From: Panicum virgatum
Taxonomy: Eukaryota; Streptophyta; Magnoliopsida; Poales; Poaceae
DNA: 64,000 bases
Assembly (NCBI RefSeq): GCF_016808335.1
Contig: NC_053150.1
Location: 31,699,238 to 31,763,237, forward strand
Reading direction: 5' to 3'
The notes below the pieces were generated by a model. That model was not told the origin of the DNA. It ran no database searches and saw only the letters and a program-made list of their open reading frames with translations. This document shows, piece after piece, positions 1 through 10,563 of the stretch. The translations under genes were made by a program, and so were the position numbers. The first letter of the stretch is position 1. Each line of letters begins with the position of its first letter.

Positions 1-119
1 ATAAGGGTTTCATTTAAGTCATATTTGTCACTCTAACTATATTATCCGTTTGAGATCCTTTGCTGCTGGATTTATATCCAGTATTCTAAGGGGCTGAGGT
101 TCACTACGGGAAACCGAAC

Positions 120-545
120 ATTTGCTGTGTGCCTAAAGATTTGCCGTGTGTCGGATTTCGGGCACACGGCAAAGCTCATATTTGCCGTGTGCCGCAGATC
201 CAGCGCACGGCAAAAATATACGCATGGCAAAGGCCCCTTTTACCGCGTGCTAATCATGGAGCCACACGGCAAAAATCAAGCACACGGCAAACATCGGCAA
301 AGACGTTAGTTACCGTGTGCTAGCATAGACGGCACACGGCAAACATTTGAGACACGCCAAAATACGGACAAGCCAGGCAGGCCAAATTTGTGCCGTGTGC
401 TAGCCCGTAGGGCACACGGCAAAAATATTTGCCGTGTGCTGTCCCAAAAAAACACACGGCAAACTGCTTGGGCAAACCACGTGGCCCTTTAATTTGCTGT
501 GTGTTTTTGGCCTTTGCCGTGTGCCTCTTCACAAGCACACGGCAA
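120..545. repeat. 5' subterminal repeat array of the CACTA element
   Basis: The 12-mer TTTGCCGTGTGC and its complement GCACACGGCAAA alternate many times, often as head-to-head pairs that could form short hairpins. Such arrays are the transposase-binding subterminal regions of CACTA elements. The short ORFs read through them are artefacts of the repeat. Confidence 0.85.
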
Positions 546-1317
546 ATGTGATTCAAAAAATTTGAACCAGCCCTTCAAAATTTTGTGGGTATCTTCATAT
601 TGTTCATGGGTCTATAACCTATATTTTGGTGTTTTTTTCGGTTCTTTTTCTATTTTTAACATTTTAATTTCATGAAACTGAATTTTAGAGAAATAGTCAA
701 ATTTGAACTACAATAATTGTATGTAGTTCAATACTGTAAGGAAAAAATGATATTCACACCCAGAAGTCCCATGTGAGACCGTATCCAAAAAATGGATGGA
801 AAATTCCAAGATCTTGGTCATGTAATGACTAGGATCGTCTAGTCATATCGTTTTAAAATTCTATAAAAAGCAAACGAAACCTAAAAATCACAAGATTTGT
901 TCGGATATCATCATTTCATGTATGTAGCCTGAGGTAAAAAAATTGAGAAAGATTCACACAAGTTGTCACGTACACTGCTTATAACGCGGTCAAACTCTGA
1001 GAAGATTTGAAGAGTTAATACGAAGGAGCCACTCAGATTTCAATTCGAAGTGACGGGTGAATTGGGGTTGGACTTCTAAACTTTTTGTATATGCAATAGA
1101 CTACTTAGTTTGTGTCATGCCAATTTTTTGTATCTTTTTGGTATTTCTTAATTTTTTAGAAGTAAATAATAACATGTGATATATACATATGCCTACATGA
1201 AATAATGGATTTTTTTGCATGAATTCATCAAACTTAAAATTGTTGAGTGATGTTTGCAAGATGTTCCAATTATTTAAAAAATAAAATTTAGTTTAAGATA
1301 TATGGAAATTAATTTTG

Positions 1318-1487
1318 TTTTTTTGTTTGCCGTGTGCATCTATTACATGCACACGGCAAAGAAACCCTTTGTCGTGTGCCATGTATCTGGACACACGGCA
1401 AAAAGGGTCTTTGCCGTGTGCCCTGTATCTAGACACACGGCAAAAAGGCTCTTTGCCATGTGCTTTGAATCTAGGCACACGGCAAAG
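1318..1487. repeat. Internal array of the CACTA subterminal motif
   Basis: Four pairs of TTTGCCGTGTGC/GCACACGGCAAA-type motifs lie about 1.2 kb inside the element, next to a GC-rich block. This is neither terminus. It could be a relic of a nested or rearranged family member, or a regulatory array upstream of the transposase transcript. Confidence 0.7.
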
Positions 1488-1499
1488 GCGCGGCAATGA

Positions 1500-1900
1500 C
1501 ACTTAGCCGTTTTGATTCCGTGCCGACAGCCACTCGCTTCACTCGTGTTGCCGCCGCGCCTCCACTCCACCCCCGCCTCCATGCTGCCGCCGCCGCACCA
1601 CCATGCTGCCGCCGCCGCGCCGTGACGCCGCCCCGCCTCCACCACGCCGCCCCGCCGCCGCCCCGCCTCCACGCCAACGCCGCCGCGCCACCACGCCATC
1701 GCCGCCGCTTCCTCGACACACCGCGCGTGGGCCCCCGAGCCACCGCGCCTCCACGCCCGAGCCACCGTCGCCTCCTCCACGACCCACCGCGCCTCCTCCC
1801 CGGTCAGCACGCCCGAGCCGCGGTCGCCTCCTCCCGGTCGCCACGCCCGGGCCGCCGTCGCCTCCTCCCCGGCCCTGAGTTCCGGCGCTGAGTGCAGCCT
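1500..1900. other. GC-rich low-complexity block inside the CACTA element
   Basis: About 400 bp of CCGCCG-rich sequence is open in several frames on both strands and gives only Pro/Ala/Arg-rich or Gly-rich translations. No domain is visible. It may be a 5' leader or a captured GC-rich first exon. It lies in AT-rich surroundings, and none of the overlapping ORFs is credible on its own. Confidence 0.5.
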
Positions 1901-3226
1901 GTCAATCCAACCATCCTCGACCCACCCAAGGTGATTTGATGTGCTAATTCTCTGTCCTGCTAATGCTTGCACTTTAGGTGTTTGACAAAATGCAAGTTCA
2001 AGTTCATAAATTCATTCTTTCAGTATATATTGTTGATTGCCTTTGTTACCGTATTTTCAATGCTGCTACCTTCTATGTTAGACAACCTTTCAGCCAATAA
2101 TAGTGGTTGGAGTCCGTAACAGTTTTTGACTTGTGCTACCATATCTGACTAGCTTTGCATGCTTAATTACAACAAACTAACAAACTGATTTACTATACTG
2201 TGAATTGTGTGCCACCATCCCATCATACTCATATCAACATGTTTATACCTCTGCATTCCTGCTTTCTTTTTAAATGGTTCATATGTTGGATACTCTACTT
2301 TCATCAGACAGTAATACAGTAATACTTATTCTTGATATCTTCTTGGAAATGATGGTCCTCAATTGCTAATATCTGGAGCTACACATTGTGTTTTGTCTAC
2401 TGTGATGGAATGGATAGCCTGGGAGGAGTTTGAAACAAGGAGCGGATCAATTCGGCGTTGTTCGCTAAAGGTTAATGTGCTGTGTTTGTTCAGATTTGCC
2501 CCGCACTGGTGCCCCGCCGCGGCGCTCCACCGCTCCACTGACTCTTTGCCGCCCCGCTGTGGCTCAACATCCCATAGGTGAGCCAGTGCATTGATGCTTC
2601 TTTTTGCCGGGTTAGAAAACTTCAATTTCGAGGGGAGAGGTGGTACTAAAATTTTCAATTGACACCATTCTGTATCTGTTTTGGCAGGAGAGGCTATTGT
2701 GCACACCGTCCTCGAGCCGTCCGCACCGACACGCGCGACATCGCCTAGGCCACCATCGAGCCCTAGGTGAGGACGATGCAAACAACACTTCATTTCGTTT
2801 CATGTTTGTATAGGAGTAACCGAGTTAGGCGTCACCCGTTCGAAGGAGATACGATTGGATATATGAAGATCTTTGCATATGTATGACCGTATCTGTTTCG
2901 AATTGTCCACGTTTTTTGGACAGCCTGATAGGCTGCGTAGATGGGGTTAGTTCTCATGGTCTACGCCGATTCGAGACAGAGTCTCGGCATCATCTCCTCG
3001 TTGTTCTCCGGATACACAATCTCCTTTTTCGGGACGTGTATTTGGAGAACAGCGGGGAGGTGCTGCCGAAATTCTGCCTCGGATCGGTATAGAGCATGAG
3101 AACCAACCCCAGCTACGCATCCTCTCGGGTGGGATTAGGACCTATCTTAACCTATTAGAATTGGTAGACATCGTGTAGATGCAAGGATGATCTTTTATAT
3201 TATATTACTCATTGATATGATAGAAG

Positions 3227-4006
3227 ATGGATGACCGTGCGTGGATGTATACTGGATGGAAATGTGGGGGTCAGTTGTCCGGGGAGTGGATTGACAAGAC
3301 CGAGGCTTTCTTGGACAGAGCATTTGCAAAGCTCAAAGGAGGCAATACCATCTGGTGTCCGTGCAACAAATGTGCAAACACGCGTCGACAAACACGCGAA
3401 ATCATGACGAATCATCTTTGCAATTATGGATTTGCGAGAAATTATACCCGGTGGACCTACCATGGCGAAGCCAATCGTATGAGAGACGAAGTTGTTAGGC
3501 AACGCATCGAAGAACATGACGCTGATGCCGGGGTTGCAGACATGTTAGATGACTTTCATGAAGCACATTTTGATGAAGGGCGTAGGGAGGAGGAGGAGCC
3601 AGAGGCAACCGCGAAGGCGTACTATGACATGTTAGCTGTAGCCCAGCAACCCCTTCACGGTCATACCAAGGTTTCACAATTGGATGCCATTGGCTGCCTA
3701 ATGGCCGTGAAGTCCCAATTTACCTTGAGTTGAGACGCCTTTGATGTTATGTTACAAGTTATTGGCAGCATGCTTCCAGAAGGGCACATTCTTCCAAAGA
3801 GCATGTATGAGGCACAGAAACTCCTTCGTGCACTGAAGATGCCATATGAACAGATACATGCTTGTCCCAAGGGATGCATCTTATTTAGGAAAGAACACGC
3901 TGAAGCAAAGTACTATCCAAAGTGTGAATCCTCTCGGTTCGTGGAGGTAGACTCTGGTGATGGTCAGAAGAGGCAGCTCGCGGTACCCATCAAAGTCCTA
4001 CGGTAA
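3227..4006 (+). pseudogene. TNP2-like CACTA transposase, N-terminal fragment with in-frame stop
   Basis: The first 169 codons (3227-3733) resemble the transposase-associated domain of CACTA TNPD/TNP2 proteins. They start MDDRAWMYTGWKCGG and include a zinc-ligand-like CPCNKCAN motif. A TGA at 3731-3733 interrupts the frame. The same frame resumes immediately (3734-4006) with the next TNP2 segment, recognisable from MLPEGHILPKSMYEAQ, YEQIHACPKGC and LFRKEHAEAKYYPKCESS. Homology ends at 4006, where the 3' subterminal array begins, so the catalytic core is missing. The single stop plus the deletion make it non-functional. Confidence 0.85.
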
Positions 4007-4013
4007 AGCGGCT

Positions 4014-4260
4014 GTGTTTGCCGTGTGCCACGCCGTTACGGCACACGGCAAACTGGCTGTGCCATGTGGTGTTTGACACTGCACTTTATTTTGCCGTCGG
4101 CCTAATATTGCATACGGCAAAGTGTTTGCCGTGTGCCCGAGATGTAGCACACGGCAAACTAGCTCTTTGCCGGCCATTGTTTGCCGTGAGCTGTTTGCCG
4201 TGTGTTACACTCGGCAAACACTTTGCCGAGTGTAATGCGGCCTTTGCCGTGCACGGCAAA
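4014..4260. repeat. 3' subterminal repeat array of the CACTA element
   Basis: Repeated TTTGCCGTGTGC/GCACACGGCAAA motifs mirror the 5' array and end just before the right terminus TCCCGTAGTG. The array begins directly after the truncated transposase. Confidence 0.85.
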
Positions 4261-4282
4261 TAGGCACAGTCCCGTAGTGGTT

Positions 4283-5774
4283 CTTTAATTTTTTGTAGTA
4301 CAAGCACAGCTAAGTCTGGAAAGGTAAAAAAGCGAACTAATCTCTGCATGGGAAAATATTTGACAATTACAAATACTAGGCAATGCCATCTCTTTTAAGT
4401 TGTCGGATTATTTTTGACATTCTGAGTTTCATATGCTATATTTCGCTGTAGCTCTTATGAATATTAATGAATTCCCTTCATTTATTCCTTTAGAGATCAA
4501 AAAAAGCTTGTTCGGACGTCGTCGGCGATGGCAACGTACATGCGTTGCTGCTCATCCACACCGCAGCTAAATCTATCTAGAAGGTCGGCAACGGTGATTG
4601 CGCAGCAACTGCCATCGACCATTTAAACAGGTCCATCTGCACGTGATCAAATATCGAGCCGTGCTGCCGCTCATCGACGGTCAGAAGGCACCATGAACAG
4701 ATACGAGCATGAAGCAAAGGTGAGGCCATCATTGTCATCGTGTCTACAGTCTTCCAGCAATTCCAGTTTGCCATTTTTTTCATTTTTCTGAAGTTTTTGC
4801 ATCTTTCAGTGCTTGATTCTTCTTATCTGTATTTCATTATTTGATTCAGTCTTTCAGGCTTTCAGTTATGATTCAAACTATTGCTAGCACCAGTTCAATC
4901 TCAGAAGACTATTTGGTTCTTTATAGTATAAAAAAGTGCACCAAAAGACTATTCTACATTGTTTCCTCCCAGGCTGCCACTGTTGCATTCCGGCAACGTC
5001 CCTGTCTCACTCTCACTCTCTATATTCAGTCTGCTGCAAGTGCAAGTTAAAGCCTGTTGCCTCTTAGATTCAGTTTGTTAGACAACTTGATTAATGATAT
5101 AAGAGTTGATATAGAATTAGTTTCAAACAAGAGTTGATATAGAATCTAAGATTGCTCCATCACTTGATTAATGATGTGATACAAATGAGTTCTACTAAAC
5201 GAATAACTAGAGATTAAGATTGTATTTCTATTGGTAAGAAGAATATTATTCTTTGCATAATGTGTCTTTAGAGAGAATTTAATTTCTACTATAACTTTCA
5301 GGAAAGGCAGCAAGCACTAATGCTTCATACATGCCAAATGCTTTATTAGAGAGTTTAATCAAGACGGGTTTTCTTTTTTACATACAGATGCTAGATCAGG
5401 GAGACGAGCATTTCGCCAAGCTTCCATTTACCGGCAGCAGGGTTAGGAGGCAATCAATCTATTTGAGGAAAAAGAATCCATAATATGCCTAGATATAATT
5501 GGTGAGGCACAATTGCTACATAATAAAAAGCATCAATTGCTTAATTTGGTACGTTTGAAATGTTGTCAGCCAAAACATAACCTATCAGTCGATTCTCCCT
5601 TACGTATGTGTTATGTGTATAACAGTATGTCACTGCTGGATGGTAGGGAAAACGAAATTACACTACTATTTTCCTAGCAGCAGATGCTTTATTCTCCCTC
5701 TGGCCCTCTTTGTCAGCTGTTTCAGATATGTTCGAGGGTCCCAAGCTGTTTAGTAATTTCCCTGTAGTATACTA
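4283..5774. other. Stretch without a recognisable gene
   Basis: AT-rich sequence with only short ORFs (4577-4783 minus, 4841-5050 plus) that show no domain or codon bias. It may be intronic or upstream sequence of the decayed XH-domain gene that starts near 6184. Confidence 0.5.
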
Positions 5775-6006
5775 CTCCCTCCGTTCAAATTATAAGTCAT
5801 TCCAAGAATCTTGGAGAGAAACCATTACAAAGCTTGACCAAAGTTATAGAGAGAAGCACAAAAATTTATGACATCAAATGGGTATATTATAAAAATATAA
5901 CAAAGAATCTAATGGTACTTGGTATAGTAAATGTTATTATTTTGTTGTATAAATTTGGTCAAATTTAGAAAATTTTGACTCTCCAAGATTCTTGGAACGG
6001 AGGGAG
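5775..6006. mobile_element. Stowaway-like MITE (Tc1/mariner)
   Basis: The termini are CTCCCTCCGTTC at 5775 and GAACGGAGGGAG ending at 6006. They are flanked by TA dinucleotides (5773-5774 and 6007-6008), the classic Stowaway target. The TIR extends inwards through CCAAGAATCTTGGAGAG and its complement. It has no coding capacity. Confidence 0.9.
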
Positions 6007-6183
6007 TATTTTGAAAAATTACCTCAGGCATTTATTGTTGAATGCAGAACAAAATTAAAACTAAGCATCTTAAGATGGTGATGTTGGAGCAACATAGAGC
6101 CATTGCCCCTTGGTCACATATTTATTGTTTCATGATATGTCATTTCTTCATAAACTAATCCACGACATGTTACCATGTCTAAA

Positions 6184-7013
6184 AGGAGAGGGACAAACAA
6201 GCTGCTCTAGAAAAGATTCTGAATTTACAACAGCAATTAGCTGCCAAAGAGAATCTTGAGTTAGAAATAAAACAGTTGCTGGGAAAACTGGAAGTTGTGA
6301 AGCATCAAGGTTTAGAATCAAAGGAGAAGATAGATGTGCCGAGTCAGGAACTAAAGGATAAAATGATTAAATTAAAGCATTGGAGTTGCTGAACATGACT
6401 GTGTTTATCGTGGAAAGGAAAAGCAATGATCAGTTACAAGATGCTCGGAAGGAGCTGATAAATGTAAGCTGTCCCGTTGATTGATCAACTATCCAATATT
6501 ATAAGATTCCATTTTGTTGTTCAGACCAATGGTGGCACCTATGAATCCATTGCTTTTGGCTTCTCAGGGCATTAGCGAGCTTGGATTTGGACGTGCAAAT
6601 ATAGGTATCAAGAGAGTGGGTGAGCTTGATTTCAATGCATTCAGTATCGCTTGCAGGAAAGGGTTATCTGAAGAGGACATAGATGCCACCTGTGCTCTCC
6701 TTTTCCTTTGTTCAAAATGGGAAGAGGAAATTAGAAACCCAAACTGGTACCCTTTCCAGGTTGAAATGGTTGATGGAAAATAAATAGTACAACCCCTTGA
6801 TTACAAACCACTTGCTTTCGTGCTTCCTGGTTGTTTATAATTTCGAGTCATTTGTTTCGTGGAAGATTTGCAGTTTTGCAAGTGTTTGCATGCTACATTG
6901 TTGCATCTGATGGGCACTCTCTGGTCCAGGAATTTCTTATAGAGGATGAGAAGCTTCAGAAGCTAAAGCAAGAGCACGGCGAAGAAGCGTGTGCTGCGGT
7001 GACAAAGGCCTGA
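6184..7013 (+). pseudogene. FDM/IDN2-type XH-domain protein, 3' part, decayed
   Basis: Three exon-like blocks match the C-terminal half of the FACTOR OF DNA METHYLATION/IDN2 family (coiled coil plus XH domain), dsRNA-binding cofactors of RNA-directed DNA methylation. Block 1 (6184-6464) encodes the coiled coil (ERDKQAALEKI, NLELEIKQLLGKLEV) and ends at a GT donor. A frameshift near 6375-6385 separates it from NMTVFIVERKSNDQLQDAR. Block 2 (about 6569-6780) carries the XH signature IGIKRVGELDFNAF and WEEEIRNPNWYPF. Block 3 (about 6930-7013) continues LIEDEKLQKLKQEHGEEA and then stops early at AAVTKA, where family members continue. No XS or zinc-finger exons are visible upstream. The frameshift, truncation and missing 5' half mark a pseudogene. 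Confidence 0.75.
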
Positions 7014-7183
7014 ATTAAATGTTTAGTAGTTGGTACAATCTAATTATTTTTATATATAATTATTCTATAAACATATAATATTTTTAAATATAATTGTTTT
7101 TTAAACACATGAGCATCACACTAGTTTTGGTATAAAGTTGACCTCATTCGAGATCATATGAAGAAGTTATGAATTGTTTTGCG

Positions 7184-7442
7184 TGGAACCATTTGTAAGG
7201 GCGGGTCATGCCGTCACCCGGCCCTAAAAATGAATTTGTAGGAACAGGTGAGGCTATGACCCGCCCCTACAAATGCCACCATTTTTAGGGGTGGTTCATG
7301 GCTTCACCCGCCTGTACAAATGTTTTTCTAGGGGCGGGTCGGATACTACAGTAATTATATTACATTTGTAGCAATGGGTGAAATTTTGGTCTGCTCCTGA
7401 AAAAAAATCAGGGTGTTCCTACAAATCATTTTTGTAGTAGTG
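7184..7442. mobile_element. CACTA-like end fragment, left side truncated
   Basis: The right end reads GTAGTAGTG (complement CACTACTAC) at 7434-7442. It is preceded inwards by repeats of the type GGGGCGGGTCATG/CATGACCCGCCCC and ATTTGTAGG, which look like CACTA subterminal repeats. No matching left terminus with the same TSD was found. The right end abuts the ABCA exon fragment at 7443 directly. Confidence 0.55.
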
Positions 7443-7729
7443 TTTCTTAGCCTCCTTCACAACACTCCACAAGTTGTTTCTTGATGCTGGATCTAGTCCA
7501 GTGCTCGGCTCATCCATGAAAACAACCTATAAAATATTAAATTATTAACATGCCAATCTATATTTTGCACTTAAAACCATAACAGAAGTAAGGATAGTAC
7601 TTTTGGATCCCCAATTAATGAGATAGCGACACTAAGCCTTCGTTTCATGCCCCCATAGTACTTCCCCACTTGCTTATCACCAACACCACCATGGAAAAGA
7701 TTAACACTCTCCAGAGAGTCGTCAACAGC
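7443..7729 (-). pseudogene. ABCA-subfamily transporter fragment (two exons)
   Basis: On the minus strand, 7729-7601 encodes 43 residues bounded by an AG acceptor and a GT donor. They include VNLFHGGVGDKQVGKYYGG and MKRRLSVAISLIGDPK, the ABC signature region of plant ABCA transporters. The Ser of the usual SGG signature is Tyr here (YYGGMKRR). The second exon (7526-7443) follows an AG acceptor and encodes Walker [16 protein letters not shown] and then [10 protein letters not shown]. It is cut off by the CACTA-like end at 7442. No Walker A, membrane domains or other exons lie nearby, so this is a gene fragment. Confidence 0.85.
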
Positions 7730-7812
7730 CTGCAGCATAGAACATTGTAAACTAAAATATTGGTGTATACACGTATATAAACTTCTGTCGAATCTAACCG
7801 TCGGGTATCAAT

Positions 7813-8108
7813 TTTTTTTAAATACACGGTACAACTCAAACTCAGACACTCACAACGCACGCACACTCACACCTCTATGAACACACGTACGCAAACCCTA
7901 CCCCTATGAGCATCTTCGAAGACCGAGCCGACAAATACTCGAGATTGACGAAGTCACCATAGGAGCCTCGCTGTCGACGAGAACGTCGCCTACCAGTGAA
8001 TGCACAATGTCGTTAAATATTAGAATATTCGCTTCTAAGGGGAGTGGAACCCAGGACCTCAGGTGCTACCGGGGCTCTTATAATCACTAGGCTATAGGCC
8101 CTTTCGCG
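7813..8108 (-). mobile_element. tRNA-derived SINE, copy 1
   Basis: Read on the minus strand, this ~296-bp unit has a polymerase III A-box-like TAGCCTAGTGATTATAAG near 8083-8094 and a B-box-like GGGTTCCACTCC at 8041-8052. It ends in an A-rich tail. A near-perfect 14-bp TSD flanks it (CGTCGGGTATCAAT at 7799-7812 and CGTCGGGTATCGAT at 8109-8122). A diverged copy in the opposite orientation is at about 12443-12728. ORFs across it are spurious. Confidence 0.85.
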
Positions 8109-8122
8109 TCGGGTATCGATAT

Positions 8123-8570
8123 TAGGAATACCCAGAACCAAGGGATTAGTGGCTAGGTGACTCGGTTCATTCAGGGGATGAGCCCTCCAAGCCATCCCGA
8201 CCGATCCTTGAGGAGAAGGGACCTCCCCCTTTCGCCCGACCTTTGCAAGGTGGAGTCCGCCTCGCCCTATCCTTGCATAGAGGCGGTCGTACAGCTGGCC
8301 CCCACAACTGGGACGGCTATACGTCTGACATCTAACAAGAGCCCATGACACTCACGCCGTCTGCTGACCGGCAAGGAGCGAACAGCAGGGGTGATACAAC
8401 ATCTGCTGACACAGTGAACAGTGGAGCGCACGACCCATGATACCTATAGGGCAGGGCATGCGCCTCTCGTATGGGAGGCTGCCACCTCTCCCACCCCACA
8501 GACCACGTGACGGGAACACCCCAGATGCGGTGGGGGAGGGCGGAGATGATAGGCGGGGCCGAGATAGGCG
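8123..8570. other. Unassigned repeat-like sequence between SINE and LTR
   Basis: Moderately GC-rich sequence with short open frames on both strands but no protein domain. It could be a decayed LTR fragment. Nothing else can be supported. Confidence 0.3.
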
Positions 8571-8998
8571 TGTCGGTGTTTAGCCGCCAAGCTGCTCAAG
8601 GATACTCTTAGCAGTAGGATTGTAGGCAAGGGATCGACGAGCTCTGGAACTCGATGGTGCAAGGAACACAAGAATTTAGATAGGTTCGGACCACGAGGTG
8701 CGTAATACCCTACATCCTGTGTGGTTTCTTGTATTGCCTTAGAGATTGTTGTGGTTGTCTCTCGTCTGGAGGGGGTCCCTGCCCGCCCTTATATATTCTG
8801 GGGGGATAGGGTTACATGGAAAGTCCTAGCCGAGTACTGTTGGAGTCCAACTACAACCTAGCCGGGTAGTTTCCTTGTACTACAACTAGTTCTACACCTA
8901 TTCGGGTAGTTACAAAAGAGGTAAGATACATCCATGTGCTATCCCTTACTCTAGAATATTATATGCCTATGAGCAGTCCCGCTGCCCCAGGTTTGACA
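8571..8998 (-). repeat. LTR of gypsy copy A
   Basis: It starts TGTCGGTGTTTAG and ends TTTGACA (TG...CA ends). It is clearly alignable by eye to 34166-34585 and 43723-44141, including the block around TTAGCAGTAGGATTGTAGGC. Confidence 0.9.
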
Positions 8999-10269
8999 AG
9001 CCCCTGAGCTCTTCATAGCCGAGTCATGCAGGCATCGAGTACTTCAAGTAGTCAGAACATCCTTCTGGTTGCTTCTGGGCCTTCCTTCGAATACTTCGAG
9101 TACTCTTCCAAGTACTTCTGGTTACTACGAAGCTGTGAGGTGCTCATGCCCCCAAAATCTTAATCATATATGGTGCGCGAAGTACTCGCGCTCCATATGG
9201 AGTAGCTCCCGAGCCATAAGTTGAATCGTAGAATCAGGCTGAGGGTCACTTCAGCCTTTTTTTCCTTTATTTTTCAAAAAAATTGAAAAATAAATATCTA
9301 ATGCCACATATCCCATAGCCCCCGAGCCTTAAATCAAAATCCTGTATCTTTTGAGGAGCTCCCGAGCCAAGATTTGGAATTAAGGATCTAATTCATGGCA
9401 ACTAATTCTATTCTAAAAATATTAGCGGGTTAAAATCAGATCCGATATCTAAAAGATCTCTTTTTTGGAAAATATCCCAGAAAAATAATACGATTAGATA
9501 TACCACACTGATTGCACCCGTAATATCTTTAAGAATAAAACTCGAGATGTTTATCTCTTTACTGTGCATTCACGTGAAGATTCACTGTGTGGGAATCCGC
9601 CCTGTTATACTCGTGACTGCTGTGTCTGTAGTGTCACGGGTTGTCTCCCAGTGATCCATATGTGGCTATAAAAGACGAGTGAGAGTTCCATCGAGGAGCA
9701 CCCAACCACTGAAGGTATGGCTCTCAGTTGGTGTTCTCGATTAGAAAGCTCCCGTCCTCCTGATACTTGTAGATTTTCTTCAGCAAGAGATGCTAGAAGA
9801 GTACTTGCGAGTGATAAGGGTAGTCTTAGTCACCACAACCTGCATTCATGCTGCTCCCAACGGATCCATTCGGGGCATCATGTCCATGCAACTACCTTGG
9901 AGGGAAGTTTTCTGTGGACGGGTTGCATCTAGTTGTGTCATACTCTTGGGATTTCCAAAATGGAAGTTCCCAAGAAATGGCATGCATGGTGACGGGACTA
10001 GTCCTTGTTGCAACGTATTCAGGGAGAAAGAGAAATTCCTTTTCAAGATACAAGAAGAGGATTTGCAAGGCGCTAACTGTAATATGTCTCCTTGCTCTTG
10101 AAACTTTTCTCTCATAATACAAGTATCATTATTCCCATAGTGGGAATAACAAGTTTTAATCTTTGTAACGGCTTTAGGTTGATGTAGCTGCAGCCGTCCT
10201 CATCCAGGAGCTCTAGGAGGTGCGCATGCAGGTCCAAGCCGATGTAAACCTTATAATGAGTACTCGAAG

Positions 10270-10410
10270 TGTAATATCAAGTAGTTTTATAAGATTTGAG
10301 CACTTTCTTTTATTCGGAATGTAATCCCAGAGAAAGGAAACGTCATGTCGAGTAATTTTACGAGATTTGAGTGTTTTCTTTTATCCGGAATGTAATCCCA
10401 GAAAAAATAT
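10270..10410. repeat. Two diverged ~76-bp tandem units
   Basis: A segment containing GAGATTTGAGTGTTTTCTTT and GGAATGTAATCCCAGA occurs twice in succession, with scattered differences. It lies between the LTR side and the aORF of copy A. Confidence 0.6.
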
Positions 10411-10440
10411 CAAGGAAAAATCCCATTTTTACCACAATAG

Positions 10441-10563
10441 GTTTCTTTTGCTCCTTATTTTGAACGGGGATTGGGTCTTCCTTGGGCCATGATCATCCGT
10501 ATGAAAATACGAGTGAAATTGTTTCTTTTGCTCCTTATTTTGAACGGGGATTGGGTCTTCCTT
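10441..10563 (+). repeat. 44-bp direct repeat (partial tandem duplication) in the copy A aORF
   Basis: The 44 bp beginning GTTTCTTTTGCTCCTTATTT at 10441 recur at 10520, separated by 35 bp. The duplication adds a false start to the aORF reading frame. Confidence 0.9.

Larger units (their letters stand above)
102..4279 (+). mobile_element. CACTA (En/Spm) DNA transposon, internally deleted
   Basis: The ends are CACTACGGGA at 102 and its complement TCCCGTAGTG ending at 4279. Both are flanked by the 3-bp direct repeat GTT (99-101 and 4280-4282), the TSD size of CACTA elements. Subterminal arrays of the 12-mer TTTGCCGTGTGC in both orientations fill about 120-545 and 4014-4260, and a third array lies inside at 1318-1487. 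The only recognisable protein is a broken N-terminal part of a TNP2-type transposase at 3227-4006. At 4.2 kb and without the transposase core it is a non-autonomous derivative. It sits left of the decayed XH-domain gene and may lie in an intron or upstream of it. Confidence 0.9.

Noticed and set aside
1496..1891. Overlapping GC-rich ORFs (1343-1972 minus, 1496-1891 plus, 1603-1878 plus)
   Set aside because: The translations are low-complexity Pro/Ala/Arg or Gly/Arg in every frame of both strands. They reflect composition, not a gene.
5661..7442. CACTACTATTTTCC at 5661 as the left end of a CACTA element whose right end is at 7442
   Set aside because: Only eight terminal bases match, and the flanking triplets differ (TTA and TTT), so no TSD supports it.
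7119..7442. CACTAGTTTTGG at 7119 as the left end of the same CACTA-like fragment
   Set aside because: Only CACTA itself matches, no TSD is present, and the subterminal-type repeats begin later, near 7184.
8041..8094. tRNA gene from the A-box and B-box-like motifs
   Set aside because: There is no cloverleaf, anticodon arm or CCA-compatible acceptor stem. The motifs belong to a SINE with tail and TSD.
8013..8351. 112-aa minus-strand ORF
   Set aside because: It reads across the SINE, its TSD and flanking sequence, with no domain.
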